NCBI GenBank assembly: GCA_020356065.1
Contig: CP070632.1
Span: 964,122 to 1,026,322, forward strand
Direction of reading: 5' to 3'
Source of the DNA: Nitrospiraceae bacterium
GTDB taxonomy: Bacteria > Nitrospirota > Thermodesulfovibrionia > UBA6902
Length of the DNA stretch: 62,201 nt
In this document: positions 1-9,680 of the stretch, piece after piece
Layout of the letters: each line of letters starts with the position of its first letter
Position numbering within the stretch: position 1 is the first letter of the stretch
Made by a program: the position numbers and the translations under genes
Notes under the pieces: generated by a model
Told to the model about the DNA's origin: nothing
The model's input: the letters and a program-made list of their open reading frames with translations, nothing else
The model's database searches: none

Positions 1-175
1 TTCCTGAGTGTCTTGTATATCATCAAAAGATGTTGTATAAGAATATATAGAAGTAATATAGTTACGTTATGATTCATATCATGGCTTTTATAACAGAACG
101 GGTATATTTTTTAATATGGTTAAATTAATTATTTAGTGAAAGTTGGATAGATATTTTTAATGTAGAGGAGGAATT

Positions 176-427
176 ATGGGGTATTCAAATGTTGCTTTAA
201 AAGACAAAATAATCGAATTACACCCTGAGATTGTTGAGAATGGTGTCGCAGTCAATCTCGTATTTAATGAGGAATTAAAAACCTACGACGTTAACATGAA
301 AAAAGATGAGCATGAACTGAAAACCCACCTTGAAACTAAAGATGCTGATGAATGCATGGATGGAAAAAAATGTATACATCTTGGGGTCCAGCTTAAGGAG
401 TTTATTGATAATTTCAAGCAATCATAA
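176..427 (+). CDS. Small conserved-looking protein of unknown function (83 aa)
   Basis: I do not recognise a family. The ATG follows a strong GAGGAGGA ribosome site (about 164-171), so the gene looks real despite its size. The product is soluble, charged and slightly acidic, with no signal peptide or membrane segment. It has two cysteines in a C-x(5)-C arrangement (near residues 60-66), followed by a short helix-like tail. It is the first gene in the window and lies about 60 bp upstream of the PfpI-family gene on the same strand, so the two may be co-transcribed. The 175 bp before it are AT-rich and non-coding and probably hold the promoter, but I cannot name the boxes with confidence. Confidence 0.6.
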   Translation: MGYSNVALKDKIIELHPEIVENGVAVNLVFNEELKTYDVNMKKDEHELKTHLETKDADECMDGKKCIHLGVQLKEFIDNFKQS

Positions 428-488
428 AACGTCAGTATGGGGAAGTGGATCTTGTCTATAAAGAGCATAAGGGCCTGGAGAAATTGTT

Positions 489-992
489 ATGAAAGTACTT
501 ATTATCAGCGCTGACAATTTTGAGGATTCTGAACTCCTGTATCCCTATTACAGATTGCAGGAGGAAAAGATTGATGTTGATATTGCCTCTATTGCAACGG
601 ATAAGATTAAAGGCAAAAAGGGGTATGAGGTTAATGTTGACAAAAGAATTGATGATGTTGATCCTGAATCCTATGATCTTCTCATTCTGCCCGGAGGAAA
701 AGCACCTGCGGTGCTGAGAAAAGTGAACAAAGTAATTGAAATTGCATCACATTTTATCAAAAACAATAAGCCAATCGCAGCGATATGTCATGGACCGCAG
801 ATATTAATATCAACCGGTTTGCTGTCAGGCAGACATGCTACCTGCTATATGTCAGTGGCCCCTGAATTGAAAGATGTAGGGACAAACTATGATGATAGAG
901 AAGTGGTTGTTGATGGCAATATTGTCACATCCAGGAAACCGGGAGATCTTCCTGCCTTTATGAGGGAAACATTAAAGCTTTTAAATAGTTAA
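489..992 (+). CDS. DJ-1/PfpI family protein (protease/glyoxalase/deglycase-like)
   Basis: This 167-residue protein is a typical single-domain DJ-1/PfpI member in length and layout. The nucleophile elbow AAICHGPQIL places Cys100 next to His101, and the conserved acidic residue lies near Glu12 or Glu15 in the first strand-loop (DNFEDSEL). The LILPGG strand before the nucleophile is also typical. Family members include PfpI peptidase, the YhbO/YajL deglycases and glyoxalase III-type enzymes, and sequence alone does not choose among these. It is cytoplasmic, with no signal peptide. It sits just downstream of a small orphan gene and may share its transcript. A role in stress or carbonyl repair is inference from the family. 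Confidence 0.9.
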   Translation: MKVLIISADNFEDSELLYPYYRLQEEKIDVDIASIATDKIKGKKGYEVNVDKRIDDVDPESYDLLILPGGKAPAVLRKVNKVIEIASHFIKNNKPIAAICHGPQILISTGLLSGRHATCYMSVAPELKDVGTNYDDREVVVDGNIVTSRKPGDLPAFMRETLKLLNS

Positions 993-1362
993 GCCAATTT
1001 GTTAAAATAAAACTATATATTTATCACAACTTTTCGAATCCCTCGGTCATATTATCACTACTCAATAAAGTTAAGTCTGAATTCTTAAGATATAATCTGA
1101 TAATACCGATATTATGTAACATATGATGACTGATATGCTTTATTATCACGTTAAACAGGAACCGGTTGAGATGCAGAATGGCAAGGTACATACGTCTGGG
1201 TTCATACATAGTTCATAATTATTATATATATTTATAGACATAGGTTTCATTGTGTTTTTTTATATTATTTGATAACTTATTCAAAACATAAGAATGTTGA
1301 TATTAAGTTGTGAATAATTCTGAAACAAGAATATTCAAGCTGAATCTCAATATAAGGAAGAA
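993..1362. other. AT-rich intergenic region before the type II secretion operon
   Basis: These 370 bp hold no gene I can support. A 61-codon minus-strand frame (1024-1209) has no ribosome site or recognisable domain and is treated as chance. The last 150 bp are very AT-rich and are the natural place for the gspD operon promoter. Confidence 0.5.
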
Positions 1363-3579
1363 ATGTCAGTAATAATAAGAATTTCGTCAATCGTCATATG
1401 TTTGATTCTTACAACAGGGTACGGTTATGCTGAAAATCACAGTAATGGTGCTGTTGATCAGGGAGCATTACCAGCAGAAGCTGCCCCGATAGAGAAATCA
1501 GTTACAAATCCGGCACCCAGGAGATCTGCTCCTTCACCGGCCCAGGGAACAGACGGCAGGAGACCTCAGAGAAAGAGTCCTCCCAGAATAACACGTACGA
1601 ATCCGGCTGTGCCTGTAGCCCCTGCGCCTGTAACCCCTAAAGATGTAAAAGATTTTTTCTCAAAACCAAAAGAGGAAAACTTTATCATATTGAATTTTGA
1701 TAATGCTGAATTAAAAGATGTTATCAATACGGTCAGTTCAATTACAAACGAAAATTTCATACTCACACCCGGGGTTGATGCACGTATCACAATTCACTCT
1801 GCAAAAAAGATCCCCATAAGTGAGGTTATGAATGTTTTTGAGTCTGTTCTTGATGTCAATGGTATAGCCCTTGTAAAATCAGGAAAATTCTTCAAGGTAG
1901 TGCAGGGAGCAACCGCAAAACAGAAGCCTACCGAAGTAAAACGGGTCGATAATGTTGATGATATCCCTGATATAGACAGACCGGTGACACAGATCATTCC
2001 GGTTAAATATGTCCCGGTTGCCGAGGTGGTGACAGTGCTAACACCATTACTCTCACCTGTAGGCAGCATGACGCCGAATGCCAGGAACAATCTTCTTATT
2101 GTGAATGATCTTTCATCAAGTATAATCAGGGTCATGCATATTTTAAAGGAAATTGACGTAGACGCCTTCAGCAACACCAGACTTCATCTGTTCAAGCCCA
2201 AATACTCTGATGTTCTCACACTGACTACTGAATTGACCGAAGTGCTCAATGCGCTAAATCTTACCAAAGAAGGAATCGCCCTTGTTCCGATTGAAAGGAT
2301 CAACAGTCTCGTGGTCTTTTCAGGCAGTCCCACTCTCCTGCAAACGGTCATAGGCTGGATAAAGAAACTTGATGAAGAGGTCATGTCAGGACAGAATATA
2401 TTTGTTCACCCCATACAGAATGTGAAAGCTGCAGAGATCGCAGACATTCTGGGGTCGTTGTATGAAACGGATGTCACTTCTACAAGAAGCGCGACAACCC
2501 AGAAATCACAGGTAGCAACGACAACTCAGAAAGCAAAAGCCAAACGTCCGACTCCGAGCCGCAGGTCAACACAGAGTACAGAAAGCAGCAGAGTTGAAAT
2601 CATAACGTTTGAACCTACGAACTCTTTGATAATTCTCGCGCCTCCGGGAGTATACAGAGATATGACCGAACTCATTAAAAAAATAGATGTCTACCCAAGA
2701 GAAGTGCTCATTGAGGCTATTATTGCAGAGGTTGATATTTCAACCAGTGATGAATATGGAATTCAGTGGTCAGTCCTGCATGATGTAAACAGTGATTATA
2801 CGGGTCTGGTGCAGAACAATGCTCTGGCCGGTACCCCTCCGGTCAGTTTGCCCTCGGCAGAACCTACACTGGATACAGCCCGAAGCGGGCTATCATATTT
2901 TCTTTTTAAACCTGACAAGCTTACGGCATTGGTCAGGGCGATTTCAACGAATTCCAAGGTAAACATCCTGCAGAGTCCCAGACTGCTTGTCAGGGACCAG
3001 GAAGAAGCATCTATCGAAGTCGGCTCTGATATTCCAACGGCCACGAGCACGACCACATCAGCTTCTATCAATGACGCACTGACCCAGAATATCGAGTATA
3101 AAACCGTTGGTAAAAAGCTGAAAATCAAACCCTCAATAAACGATGAAAAAACAGTTGTACTTGATATAGAGCAGGAAGTCTCCGATGTACTTGCTGATGC
3201 GCGTGCGGTTGGTGGATTTTCATACCCTGAATTCTCTACAAGAAAAACCAAGACATCAGTGGTTGTTCCTCATAAACAGGGCATTGTCATAGGGGGTATC
3301 ATCGAAGAAAAATCAACAAAAACCTATGAGGGCATCCCCATATTGAGCCGGATACCTCTATTAGGAAATCTGTTCCGTCACACAAGACTGAATGTGACAA
3401 AAACAGAGCTTATTGTTATCATTGTGCCCCATGTAATAACAAACAGGTCCGAAGGAGACGTGGTTACTGCTGAATACCTTGGGAAGCTGAAAGATATAAA
3501 AAGTTTCCTGAGCCAGAAGGAAGACCAGGCAAACGTACCTTTTCCTGAGGTTTTAAACCAGAATAATTCCGATGAGTGA
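1363..3579 (+). CDS. gspD: Type II secretion system secretin GspD
   Basis: This is the outer-membrane secretin that forms the exit channel of the type II secretion system. Residues 1-23 are a signal peptide ending in GYGYA. A proline-rich linker follows to about residue 100. An N0 domain starts near residue 107 (FIILNFDNAELKDV), followed by N1-N3 repeats. The N3 domain carries a long Thr/Ser/Lys-rich insert near residues 370-410. The C-terminal secretin core runs from about 445 (VLIEAIIAEVDIS) to about 690 (TELIVIIVPHVI). At 738 residues it is a little longer than many GspD proteins because of the linkers. The ATG has AAGGAAG upstream. It is the first gene of an eleven-gene operon and overlaps gspE by 8 bp. 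Confidence 0.95.
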   Translation: MSVIIRISSIVICLILTTGYGYAENHSNGAVDQGALPAEAAPIEKSVTNPAPRRSAPSPAQGTDGRRPQRKSPPRITRTNPAVPVAPAPVTPKDVKDFFSKPKEENFIILNFDNAELKDVINTVSSITNENFILTPGVDARITIHSAKKIPISEVMNVFESVLDVNGIALVKSGKFFKVVQGATAKQKPTEVKRVDNVDDIPDIDRPVTQIIPVKYVPVAEVVTVLTPLLSPVGSMTPNARNNLLIVNDLSSSIIRVMHILKEIDVDAFSNTRLHLFKPKYSDVLTLTTELTEVLNALNLTKEGIALVPIERINSLVVFSGSPTLLQTVIGWIKKLDEEVMSGQNIFVHPIQNVKAAEIADILGSLYETDVTSTRSATTQKSQVATTTQKAKAKRPTPSRRSTQSTESSRVEIITFEPTNSLIILAPPGVYRDMTELIKKIDVYPREVLIEAIIAEVDISTSDEYGIQWSVLHDVNSDYTGLVQNNALAGTPPVSLPSAEPTLDTARSGLSYFLFKPDKLTALVRAISTNSKVNILQSPRLLVRDQEEASIEVGSDIPTATSTTTSASINDALTQNIEYKTVGKKLKIKPSINDEKTVVLDIEQEVSDVLADARAVGGFSYPEFSTRKTKTSVVVPHKQGIVIGGIIEEKSTKTYEGIPILSRIPLLGNLFRHTRLNVTKTELIVIIVPHVITNRSEGDVVTAEYLGKLKDIKSFLSQKEDQANVPFPEVLNQNNSDE

Positions 3580-5284
3580 TGAAGTAACAGGAGTAGAAAA
3601 CGCAGGACTGTTAGGCAGGACGTTACTCAACCTGAACCTTATTACGCATGAAAAACTTGAGATTGCCCTAAAAGAACAGACTGTGCGCAAGGGGCGTCTG
3701 GGCGACACCCTTGTAAAACTGGGCTTCATATCAGAAGATGATATGCTTCTGGCGCTGAGCACCCAGCTTAACTTAAAATACCTCAGGTTCAGTGAGTTCC
3801 CCAAAACCATCCCGAGTGAATCATATCCTACAGTCAAATTTATGAAGCAGTATAAATTTGTTCCGATCGGAATGGACAATGGTGTCATGAAGATAGCGAC
3901 TGCTGATCCAATGAATGAATATGTAATTGATACACTGCAGATATTTTCCGGTAAGGCGCCTGAAATATATCTCAGCAGCGAAAAGGACATAATGGAGGCC
4001 ATTGAACAGTACTTTGGCGGCAGTGTACAGATGACCAATATAATGGAGGGGATGCGGGAAGAAGAATCGGAATCCGAGGGCATTGAACTTCAGGAAGACG
4101 TTCATCACCTGAGGGACATGGCCTTTGAGGCACCGATTGTGAAACTTGTTAACATGCTCATCACACGTGCTGTAGAAGGAAGAACAAGCGATATTCACAT
4201 TGAACCTTTTGAGAATAATGTTAAGGTCAGGTACAGGATTGACGGTGCTCTGACAGAAGTTGAGTCGTTGCCGAAACGTATCCAGCCCGCGGTCATATCA
4301 AGAGTGAAGATAATGTCCAGGCTGAATATAGCTGAACGAAGGCTTCCACAGGACGGAAGGATCAAACTGAGAGTTTCAGGCAGAGATATTGATCTCCGTG
4401 TATCAACTGTTCCCACGATATATGGTGAGAGTATTGTCATGAGGATCCTTGATCGCGGAAGTGTACTGATTGTGCTTGACCATCTGGGGTTTCCGGACAG
4501 TACGAGAGAAAAGTATGAGAAGCTGATAACGACTCCCTATGGTATGTTACTGGTTACAGGACCTACAGGAAGCGGCAAAACCACAACGCTTTATGCCTCG
4601 TTAAATAAAATAAATTCAGATGATAAAAAAATTATAACTGTTGAAGATCCTATTGAGTATCAGATAGACGGAATAAACCAGATACAGGTCAAACCTCAGA
4701 TAGGGCTGAGCTTTGCCAGTGGACTGAGACATATCGTAAGACAGGATCCTGATGTAATCATGGTCGGTGAGATACGTGATGTTGAAACTGCGGAGATTGC
4801 TATCCATTCCGCTCTTACGGGACATCTGGTTTTCAGCACACTGCATACTAATGACGCACCGGGTGCAGTTACGAGGCTGCTTGATATGGGGATTGAAGGT
4901 TTTCTGGTTTCCTCATCCCTTATAGGTGTTCTGGCCCAGAGACTGGTAAGAGTAATATGTCAGTCATGCAAGGAACCATATACCCCTCAGCAGGAAGTTA
5001 TTGATAAGACGGAATTCAATGTTTCCAATATGTCTACCTATCACGGAGCAGGGTGCGACGAATGCAGGAATACCGGATATCGCGGCAGAACCGGAATTTT
5101 TGAATTCATGATTGTGGATGGCGAGATGAGAAGGCTCATTCTTGACAAGTCGAGTTCTGATATTATCAGGCAGAGAGCTGTAGAAAAGGGTATGCAGGTA
5201 TTACGGGACAATGGCTGGGAAAAAGTTAAAGCGGGCATAACAACCATCGAGGAAGTTCTCAGAGTATCTCAAGAGGGTATCTGA
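3572..5284 (+). CDS. gspE: Type II secretion system assembly ATPase GspE
   Basis: This is the cytoplasmic hexameric ATPase that powers pseudopilus assembly. An MshEN-like N-terminal domain covers about residues 1-150, and the secretion ATPase core follows. The Walker A motif GPTGSGKTTT lies near residue 330. An Asp box and a Walker B-like segment (DPDVIMVGEIRD) follow. A zinc-binding tetracysteine module is complete: CQSC near 463-466 and CDEC near 495-498. The length of 570 is normal for GspE/PilB. It overlaps gspD by 8 bp and gspF by 1 bp, so translation is probably coupled. It could be called PilB, but the neighbours are type II secretion genes. Confidence 0.95.
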   Translation: MSDEVTGVENAGLLGRTLLNLNLITHEKLEIALKEQTVRKGRLGDTLVKLGFISEDDMLLALSTQLNLKYLRFSEFPKTIPSESYPTVKFMKQYKFVPIGMDNGVMKIATADPMNEYVIDTLQIFSGKAPEIYLSSEKDIMEAIEQYFGGSVQMTNIMEGMREEESESEGIELQEDVHHLRDMAFEAPIVKLVNMLITRAVEGRTSDIHIEPFENNVKVRYRIDGALTEVESLPKRIQPAVISRVKIMSRLNIAERRLPQDGRIKLRVSGRDIDLRVSTVPTIYGESIVMRILDRGSVLIVLDHLGFPDSTREKYEKLITTPYGMLLVTGPTGSGKTTTLYASLNKINSDDKKIITVEDPIEYQIDGINQIQVKPQIGLSFASGLRHIVRQDPDVIMVGEIRDVETAEIAIHSALTGHLVFSTLHTNDAPGAVTRLLDMGIEGFLVSSSLIGVLAQRLVRVICQSCKEPYTPQQEVIDKTEFNVSNMSTYHGAGCDECRNTGYRGRTGIFEFMIVDGEMRRLILDKSSSDIIRQRAVEKGMQVLRDNGWEKVKAGITTIEEVLRVSQEGI

Positions 5285-6501
5285 TGGATACATTCAACTA
5301 TGAAGCAACAACACGAGACGGTAATATTGTGACCGGTACCATCAATGTGATGGATGAGCGTTCTGCCATAGATCGCATCCAGGAAATGGGATATTACCCC
5401 CTTAAAATAAATAAGGCTGTTGAAAGGGAGGGGTTGCTATCCCGTATTATGTCATCAGTGAAGGGCAGGGTCAGTGAAAAGGACATTATGTCATTTACTT
5501 ACCAGCTCGGCGTGCTTCTGGATGCAGGATTTACCCTTGACCGTTCTCTTTCGATACTGTCTGATCTTACCGAGAAAAAAAAGCTTAAGGAATTGTTAAA
5601 AGAGCTCCTGTCTCAGGTAAGAGGCGGAAAATCATTTTCCGAAGCTCTATTGAAATTCCCTTCTGTATTCCCTCTTTTTTATGTAAATATGATCAAGGCG
5701 GGTGAGGCAGGTGGATTTATTGAGGATACCATATCGAGGATGGCTGTGTACCTTGAAAATTCTCAGGCACTTAAGGATGATGTCAGGTCAGCGCTGATTT
5801 ATCCTGTGCTGCTGAGTTGTGTGGGAGGAGCGGCAGTAATCATATTACTCACCTTTGTAGTACCTCAGTTCTCAAAGATATTTACGGACATGGGAGAAAC
5901 CCTCCCACTTCCTACATTGATCCTGCTGGGAGTAAGTAATGCCCTGATCAAGACATGGTGGATCCTGTTGTTATTGATAGCCGGAGGTTACTTCATGATA
6001 AGACGTTACATACGTACAGACAGGGGAAGGACCTTCTGGGATAAATTGAAATTCAGGCTTCCGGTCTTCGGAAAACTTTTCAAAGAAGCTGCTGTCTCAA
6101 GATTTGCAAGGACTTTCGGCACACTGCTAGGAAGCGGCGTCCCGATCTTGAATGCTCTGCAGATAGTCAAGGGGACACTGGGAAGCGAAAAGATCGCAGA
6201 AATAATCTCTTCGGTCAGAGAGGCAACGAGAAAAGGGAGAGGCATTGCTGAACCTCTTAGAAATAGTGAAATCTTTCCGCCCATTGCAGTTCACATGGTA
6301 ACTGTAGGTGAAGAGACCGGAAGACTGGACGAGATGCTCGTGAAGATAGCGGACCGCTTTGACACAGAGGTTCGGATAACGGTCAAACGTCTGCTTTCAC
6401 TTCTTGAGCCCGTGTTGATTTTGATTATGGGGATAATGGTAGGGTTTATCGTAATAGCAATGCTTACGGCAATATTCAGCATAAATGAGTTGCCGTTTTA
6501 A
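5284..6501 (+). CDS. gspF: Type II secretion system inner-membrane platform protein GspF
   Basis: This is the polytopic platform protein contacted by GspE. Its 405 residues contain two GspF repeats (about 65-190 and 270-395). Each is followed by hydrophobic segments; membrane helices are visible near residues 165-190, 220-240 and 375-400. The N-terminal FNYEATTRDGNIVTG segment is typical of GspF. The start overlaps the stop of gspE by one base (TGATG). A 115-bp spacer with an inverted-repeat element separates it from gspG. Confidence 0.95.
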   Translation: MDTFNYEATTRDGNIVTGTINVMDERSAIDRIQEMGYYPLKINKAVEREGLLSRIMSSVKGRVSEKDIMSFTYQLGVLLDAGFTLDRSLSILSDLTEKKKLKELLKELLSQVRGGKSFSEALLKFPSVFPLFYVNMIKAGEAGGFIEDTISRMAVYLENSQALKDDVRSALIYPVLLSCVGGAAVIILLTFVVPQFSKIFTDMGETLPLPTLILLGVSNALIKTWWILLLLIAGGYFMIRRYIRTDRGRTFWDKLKFRLPVFGKLFKEAAVSRFARTFGTLLGSGVPILNALQIVKGTLGSEKIAEIISSVREATRKGRGIAEPLRNSEIFPPIAVHMVTVGEETGRLDEMLVKIADRFDTEVRITVKRLLSLLEPVLILIMGIMVGFIVIAMLTAIFSINELPF

Positions 6502-6510
6502 AAATGATAT

Positions 6511-6598
6511 GGGTAGTGAGTAGTTAGAAGCTAGTAGTTGAGGGATCAAATACTCAAGTCGAAAAACCCATAACTACTATTTACTATCTACTATCTAC
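6511..6598. repeat. Intergenic hairpin made of degenerate short tandem words (GTAGTTAG-like)
   Basis: The left half repeats words like GTAGTGA, GTAGTTAG and CTAGTAGTTG. The right half (about 6570-6598) repeats ACTATTT, ACTATCT, ACTATCT, which approximates the reverse complement of the left half. RNA from this spacer could fold into an imperfect long hairpin between gspF and gspG. The same style of element, with different words, recurs in the CODH/ACS operon. Confidence 0.6.
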
Positions 6599-6616
6599 AA
6601 AGCTACGGAGGTTTTT

Positions 6617-7066
6617 ATGCGCAATAGTAAAAGAAACGTATCAGCAGCATGTCAGCGTGGTTTTACGCTGATAGAGTTGATGGTGGTAATGATTATCCTG
6701 GGCCTGCTGGCCGCACTGGTTGTGCCTAAGATGTTCGGCAAACTGGAGACCGCTAAAACAAATGCTGCGTATGCGCAGATAGAGCTATTTGGGACTGCCT
6801 TGGATTCATATCGTCTGGATGTCGGTAAGTATCCGTCAAGCAGCGAGGGTCTGGAAAGTTTGATATCCCCTGTTTCCGGTGCTGAGGAATGGAACGGCCC
6901 CTATCTGAGAAAAAACGAGATACCTCTTGATCCATGGGGAAACCCGTATATCTATGAGTCGCCAGGCACTCATGGAGATTATGACCTGTACTCTTTAGGT
7001 GCTGATAATTCCGAAGGGGGTGAAGGCGAAGACAGGGATGTTGTGAGCTGGAAAGGGCTCAAATAA
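6617..7066 (+). CDS. gspG: Type II secretion system major pseudopilin GspG
   Basis: This is the main subunit of the periplasmic pseudopilus. A prepilin peptidase site lies after Gly15 (QRG|FTLIEL), with the conserved Glu at position 5 of the mature protein (Glu20). The hydrophobic N-terminal helix continues to about residue 40. The C-terminal part has the GspG signature (PLDPWGNPYIY, SLGADN, GEDRDVVSW), including acidic residues that bind calcium in this family. Length 149 is normal. The ribosome site ACGGAGG is well placed. It needs a prepilin peptidase (GspO/PilD), which is not in this window. Confidence 0.96.
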   Translation: MRNSKRNVSAACQRGFTLIELMVVMIILGLLAALVVPKMFGKLETAKTNAAYAQIELFGTALDSYRLDVGKYPSSSEGLESLISPVSGAEEWNGPYLRKNEIPLDPWGNPYIYESPGTHGDYDLYSLGADNSEGGEGEDRDVVSWKGLK

Positions 7067-7080
7067 GCGACTATGCAAAG

Positions 7081-7629
7081 ATGCAACATGTGGCACAGAA
7101 ACGTATTAAGACATACCGCGTGAAATACGCCGGTCAGGCCGGGAGAGGCGGATTTACTTTAATAGAATTAATAATCGTACTGGTGATCATAGGCATTGCT
7201 TCCGGTCTTGTCGGGATCATGATTGGAAGGGGATCGTCTGGACTTGAGATCAAGACATTTACAAAAGAGGTTTCGTCAATCCTCAGGTATGCCAGGAATC
7301 ACGCTGTTTCTGAAAAAAGGAATTACTGCTTTGTTATACATAAAGAGGACGGTGAAATAAGGTTATATGCAGATCCTGCTGAAAAAAATGACAGTGAAGA
7401 AAATGATGAAGACAAGGAAGAGGGGGCTCACCCTCTGATGAGCAGACCGCTGCCTGATGACATTCTGGTATCGATCAATGAGAGCAATGAGGATGTCCAG
7501 GACATGGAATTTTTCCCGTATGGGAATTCTTCCGGAGGATCAATAAAGATAGAGAATGAGAAGGGCACTGCATTTTATATACATGTAAACAGGATTACCG
7601 GTAAGATTGAAGTGGAGAAGGACGAATGA
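7081..7629 (+). CDS. gspH: Type II secretion system minor pseudopilin GspH
   Basis: A type IV prepilin cleavage motif follows a 24-residue basic leader (GRGG|FTLIEL), with Glu29 as the conserved Glu5 of the mature form. A hydrophobic helix and a GspH/FimT-like beta domain follow. Residues around 95-110 form a strongly acidic, Asp/Glu-rich loop. The 182-residue length and the place between gspG and gspI support the GspH call. The stop overlaps the gspI start by 4 bp. Confidence 0.88.
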   Translation: MQHVAQKRIKTYRVKYAGQAGRGGFTLIELIIVLVIIGIASGLVGIMIGRGSSGLEIKTFTKEVSSILRYARNHAVSEKRNYCFVIHKEDGEIRLYADPAEKNDSEENDEDKEEGAHPLMSRPLPDDILVSINESNEDVQDMEFFPYGNSSGGSIKIENEKGTAFYIHVNRITGKIEVEKDE

Positions 7630-8000
7630 TGAGAAAGAGAGCGGGATTTACGCTTATTGAGGTTATTGTTGCTATAACGATTATAGGTATCAGTCTTGTA
7701 ATGATCATGCAGCTGTTTTCCGGCGGGTTAAGGGCAAGCAGGGCGTCATGTGACTACACGAGGGCCGTGGTACATGCGAAAAACAAAATGGAGGAATTGT
7801 CCCTGAATCCTGTGCCAGCAAGCGGAACATTTGAAGATGGTTTCAGCTGGGAAACCGATGTGGAACCGTATGAAGAATCTGAAGAAAACAGATTCGCCCT
7901 GCTGAAACTGAAAGTGGTTGTTTCCTGGGGAGATGCATTACTAAAACCACGCTCACTTAATGTGGTCAGTCTGAAAGCCGTATCGGTCGAGGATGGCTAA
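7626..8000 (+). CDS. gspI: Type II secretion system minor pseudopilin GspI
   Basis: This 124-residue protein has a very short leader (cut after Gly7) and the class III signal FTLIEVIVAITIIGIS with Glu12 as the mature Glu5. The rest fits the small GspI fold (KNKMEELSLNP, then a W-rich beta region). GspI usually forms the tip complex with GspJ and GspK. It overlaps gspH (ATGATGA junction) and ends right before gspJ, showing tight translational coupling. Confidence 0.9.
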   Translation: MMRKRAGFTLIEVIVAITIIGISLVMIMQLFSGGLRASRASCDYTRAVVHAKNKMEELSLNPVPASGTFEDGFSWETDVEPYEESEENRFALLKLKVVVSWGDALLKPRSLNVVSLKAVSVEDG

Positions 8001-8711
8001 ATGTATATGATGCAGTCTCAAGCTAAACCTGTACCATCTGGGGAAGAACCCGGTTCTTTTACGTATGTTGCGGGGAACAGGCATGTATGTACACAGAGAA
8101 AGGTATGGACGGTAAGGGCATCAGAAGCCGGTTTCACTATTCTTGAACTTATTGTGTCTCTCGTTCTTATGACGTTCGTGGCCCTGATAATTGGACAGGG
8201 ATTTAGAATCGGAGTGAATTCGTGGGACAAAGGTGAAGAGGAGACCTTGGAAACCCAGAAACTAAGGATTCTCTCGGGGATGCTGAGTCAGCAGCTTAAG
8301 TCATTTTATTTATATAAGACAATGCTGGATGATGATCGAAGCAACGTGGTTTTATTTAAGGGAGAAGATGACTCAATACTATTTGTAACTTCATTAACAG
8401 ATGTTTCAGCGGGAGGTCTCAAATGGGTAAGGTATTCATATAAGGATGGCGTCCTCTATTATAAAGAGGGTCTGCTGCCGGACAAGGGAGTTATGGATAA
8501 TTTGGAAGGAGATGAAGAAATCCTTGATGCAGACATAGGAGAAGTATTATTTGAGTATTACGGACGTCATGAAGACGAATGGAATGACTCGTGGGATACT
8601 GAAGATTCAATCCCGGATGCGGTGAGAGTAAAGTTGTCATATTTTCAACCGTTTCAGGTAAATTTTCTCCAGGGCAATTCAGTGAAAAAACAGGAAGAGG
8701 GAGAAATTTAG
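8001..8711 (+). CDS. gspJ: Type II secretion system minor pseudopilin GspJ
   Basis: The prepilin motif SEAG|FTILELIVSLVL is present, but the leader before it is unusually long (44 residues). No later in-frame ATG/GTG/TTG lies between the first few codons and the cleavage site, so the long leader is probably real. The body (EEETLETQKLRILSGMLSQQ, then a beta-rich domain) fits GspJ. Start at 8001 directly follows the gspI stop, with GAGGATGG upstream as a ribosome site. It is a tip-complex pseudopilin with GspI and GspK. Confidence 0.88.
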   Translation: MYMMQSQAKPVPSGEEPGSFTYVAGNRHVCTQRKVWTVRASEAGFTILELIVSLVLMTFVALIIGQGFRIGVNSWDKGEEETLETQKLRILSGMLSQQLKSFYLYKTMLDDDRSNVVLFKGEDDSILFVTSLTDVSAGGLKWVRYSYKDGVLYYKEGLLPDKGVMDNLEGDEEILDADIGEVLFEYYGRHEDEWNDSWDTEDSIPDAVRVKLSYFQPFQVNFLQGNSVKKQEEGEI

Positions 8712-9680
8712 GTGCATCATTCAAACAATGCAGGAAGAATATCGTTTGCCGGGTCATTCAACAATGAATCCGGAGGAGTGGCGCTGGTTCTTGTTGTGTG
8801 GGTCATCGTGGTCCTTACTGCCATTGTCGGAGAATTTGCATATACGATGCGGACAGAAATAAATATTGCCCGGAACTTTAAGGAAGAAGAGGAGGCCTAT
8901 CAGCTGGCCCTTGCCGGTGTGGAGAAGGCCAAAATGGAGCTACTCTCTGCCAAAATGACTGAAGTTATGTACCTTGATGAAAACGGCGCGCTGAGTTTTG
9001 GTGAAGAGGAAATAAAACCTGAAAGAAAAGGTGAACTGGGTAACGGTACGTATGAGTATAAAATCCTTGATGAAGATGGCAAGCTGAATATTAATACTGC
9101 GACAGAGCAACAGTTAAGCAAACTGTTTAACGATTCCGGGGTAGATGTTACGGATGTGGATGTCATCGTAGCTTCCATATTTGACTGGCGGGATGACAAT
9201 GATCTTCACAGAACGAACGGCGCGGAAGAAGACTATTACAGATCGCTGGATAATCCGTATAGTTGTAAGGACGGACAGTTTGACACTGTTGAAGAGCTGA
9301 TAATGGTTAAAGGTATGAGTGAGGAAATTCTGTATGGCTCTAAAGAGAAAAAGGATGATGATGATGAGGCTTATACCGGTGTTGCAAATCATCTCACGGT
9401 GTATGGTTCAAACCTGTTAAATATCAACACCGCCTCTGAAAATGTGCTTAATGCTTCTTTAGATCAGGTAAACGCACAACAGATTATAATAATGCGTGAA
9501 ACCGGGCCGATTTATAATAACAGGAATTTTAAAATGACCAAAATATCGTCTGAATATTTTACCATTCTTTCAACAGGAAAGAATAAAGAAGGATCAGTGA
9601 AACGGACGGTAAAGTCAGTAGTCAGACTGAAAGAATCAGACTTGGAGACATTATACTGGAATGACAATTTTATCGGATAA
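8712..9680 (+). CDS. gspK: Type II secretion system minor pseudopilin GspK
   Basis: The start is a GTG placed directly after the gspJ stop, with GGAAGAGGGAGAA upstream. A leader ending near Gly22 precedes the hydrophobic helix VALVLVVWVIVVLTAIVGE. As in other GspK proteins, the usual Glu5 is not obvious. The large C-terminal part has the LNINTA/helix-hairpin-helix (SAM-like) repeats typical of GspK (KLNINTATEQQL near residue 120 and LLNINTASENVL near 235). At 322 residues it has the normal length. It caps the pseudopilus tip. It overlaps the next gene by 20 bp. Confidence 0.92.
   Translation: MHHSNNAGRISFAGSFNNESGGVALVLVVWVIVVLTAIVGEFAYTMRTEINIARNFKEEEEAYQLALAGVEKAKMELLSAKMTEVMYLDENGALSFGEEEIKPERKGELGNGTYEYKILDEDGKLNINTATEQQLSKLFNDSGVDVTDVDVIVASIFDWRDDNDLHRTNGAEEDYYRSLDNPYSCKDGQFDTVEELIMVKGMSEEILYGSKEKKDDDDEAYTGVANHLTVYGSNLLNINTASENVLNASLDQVNAQQIIIMRETGPIYNNRNFKMTKISSEYFTILSTGKNKEGSVKRTVKSVVRLKESDLETLYWNDNFIG

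Noticed and set aside
1024-1209. 61-codon minus-strand reading frame before gspD
   Set aside because: No ribosome site, no recognisable domain and a Leu/Ile/His-rich make-up expected from AT-rich noncoding DNA.
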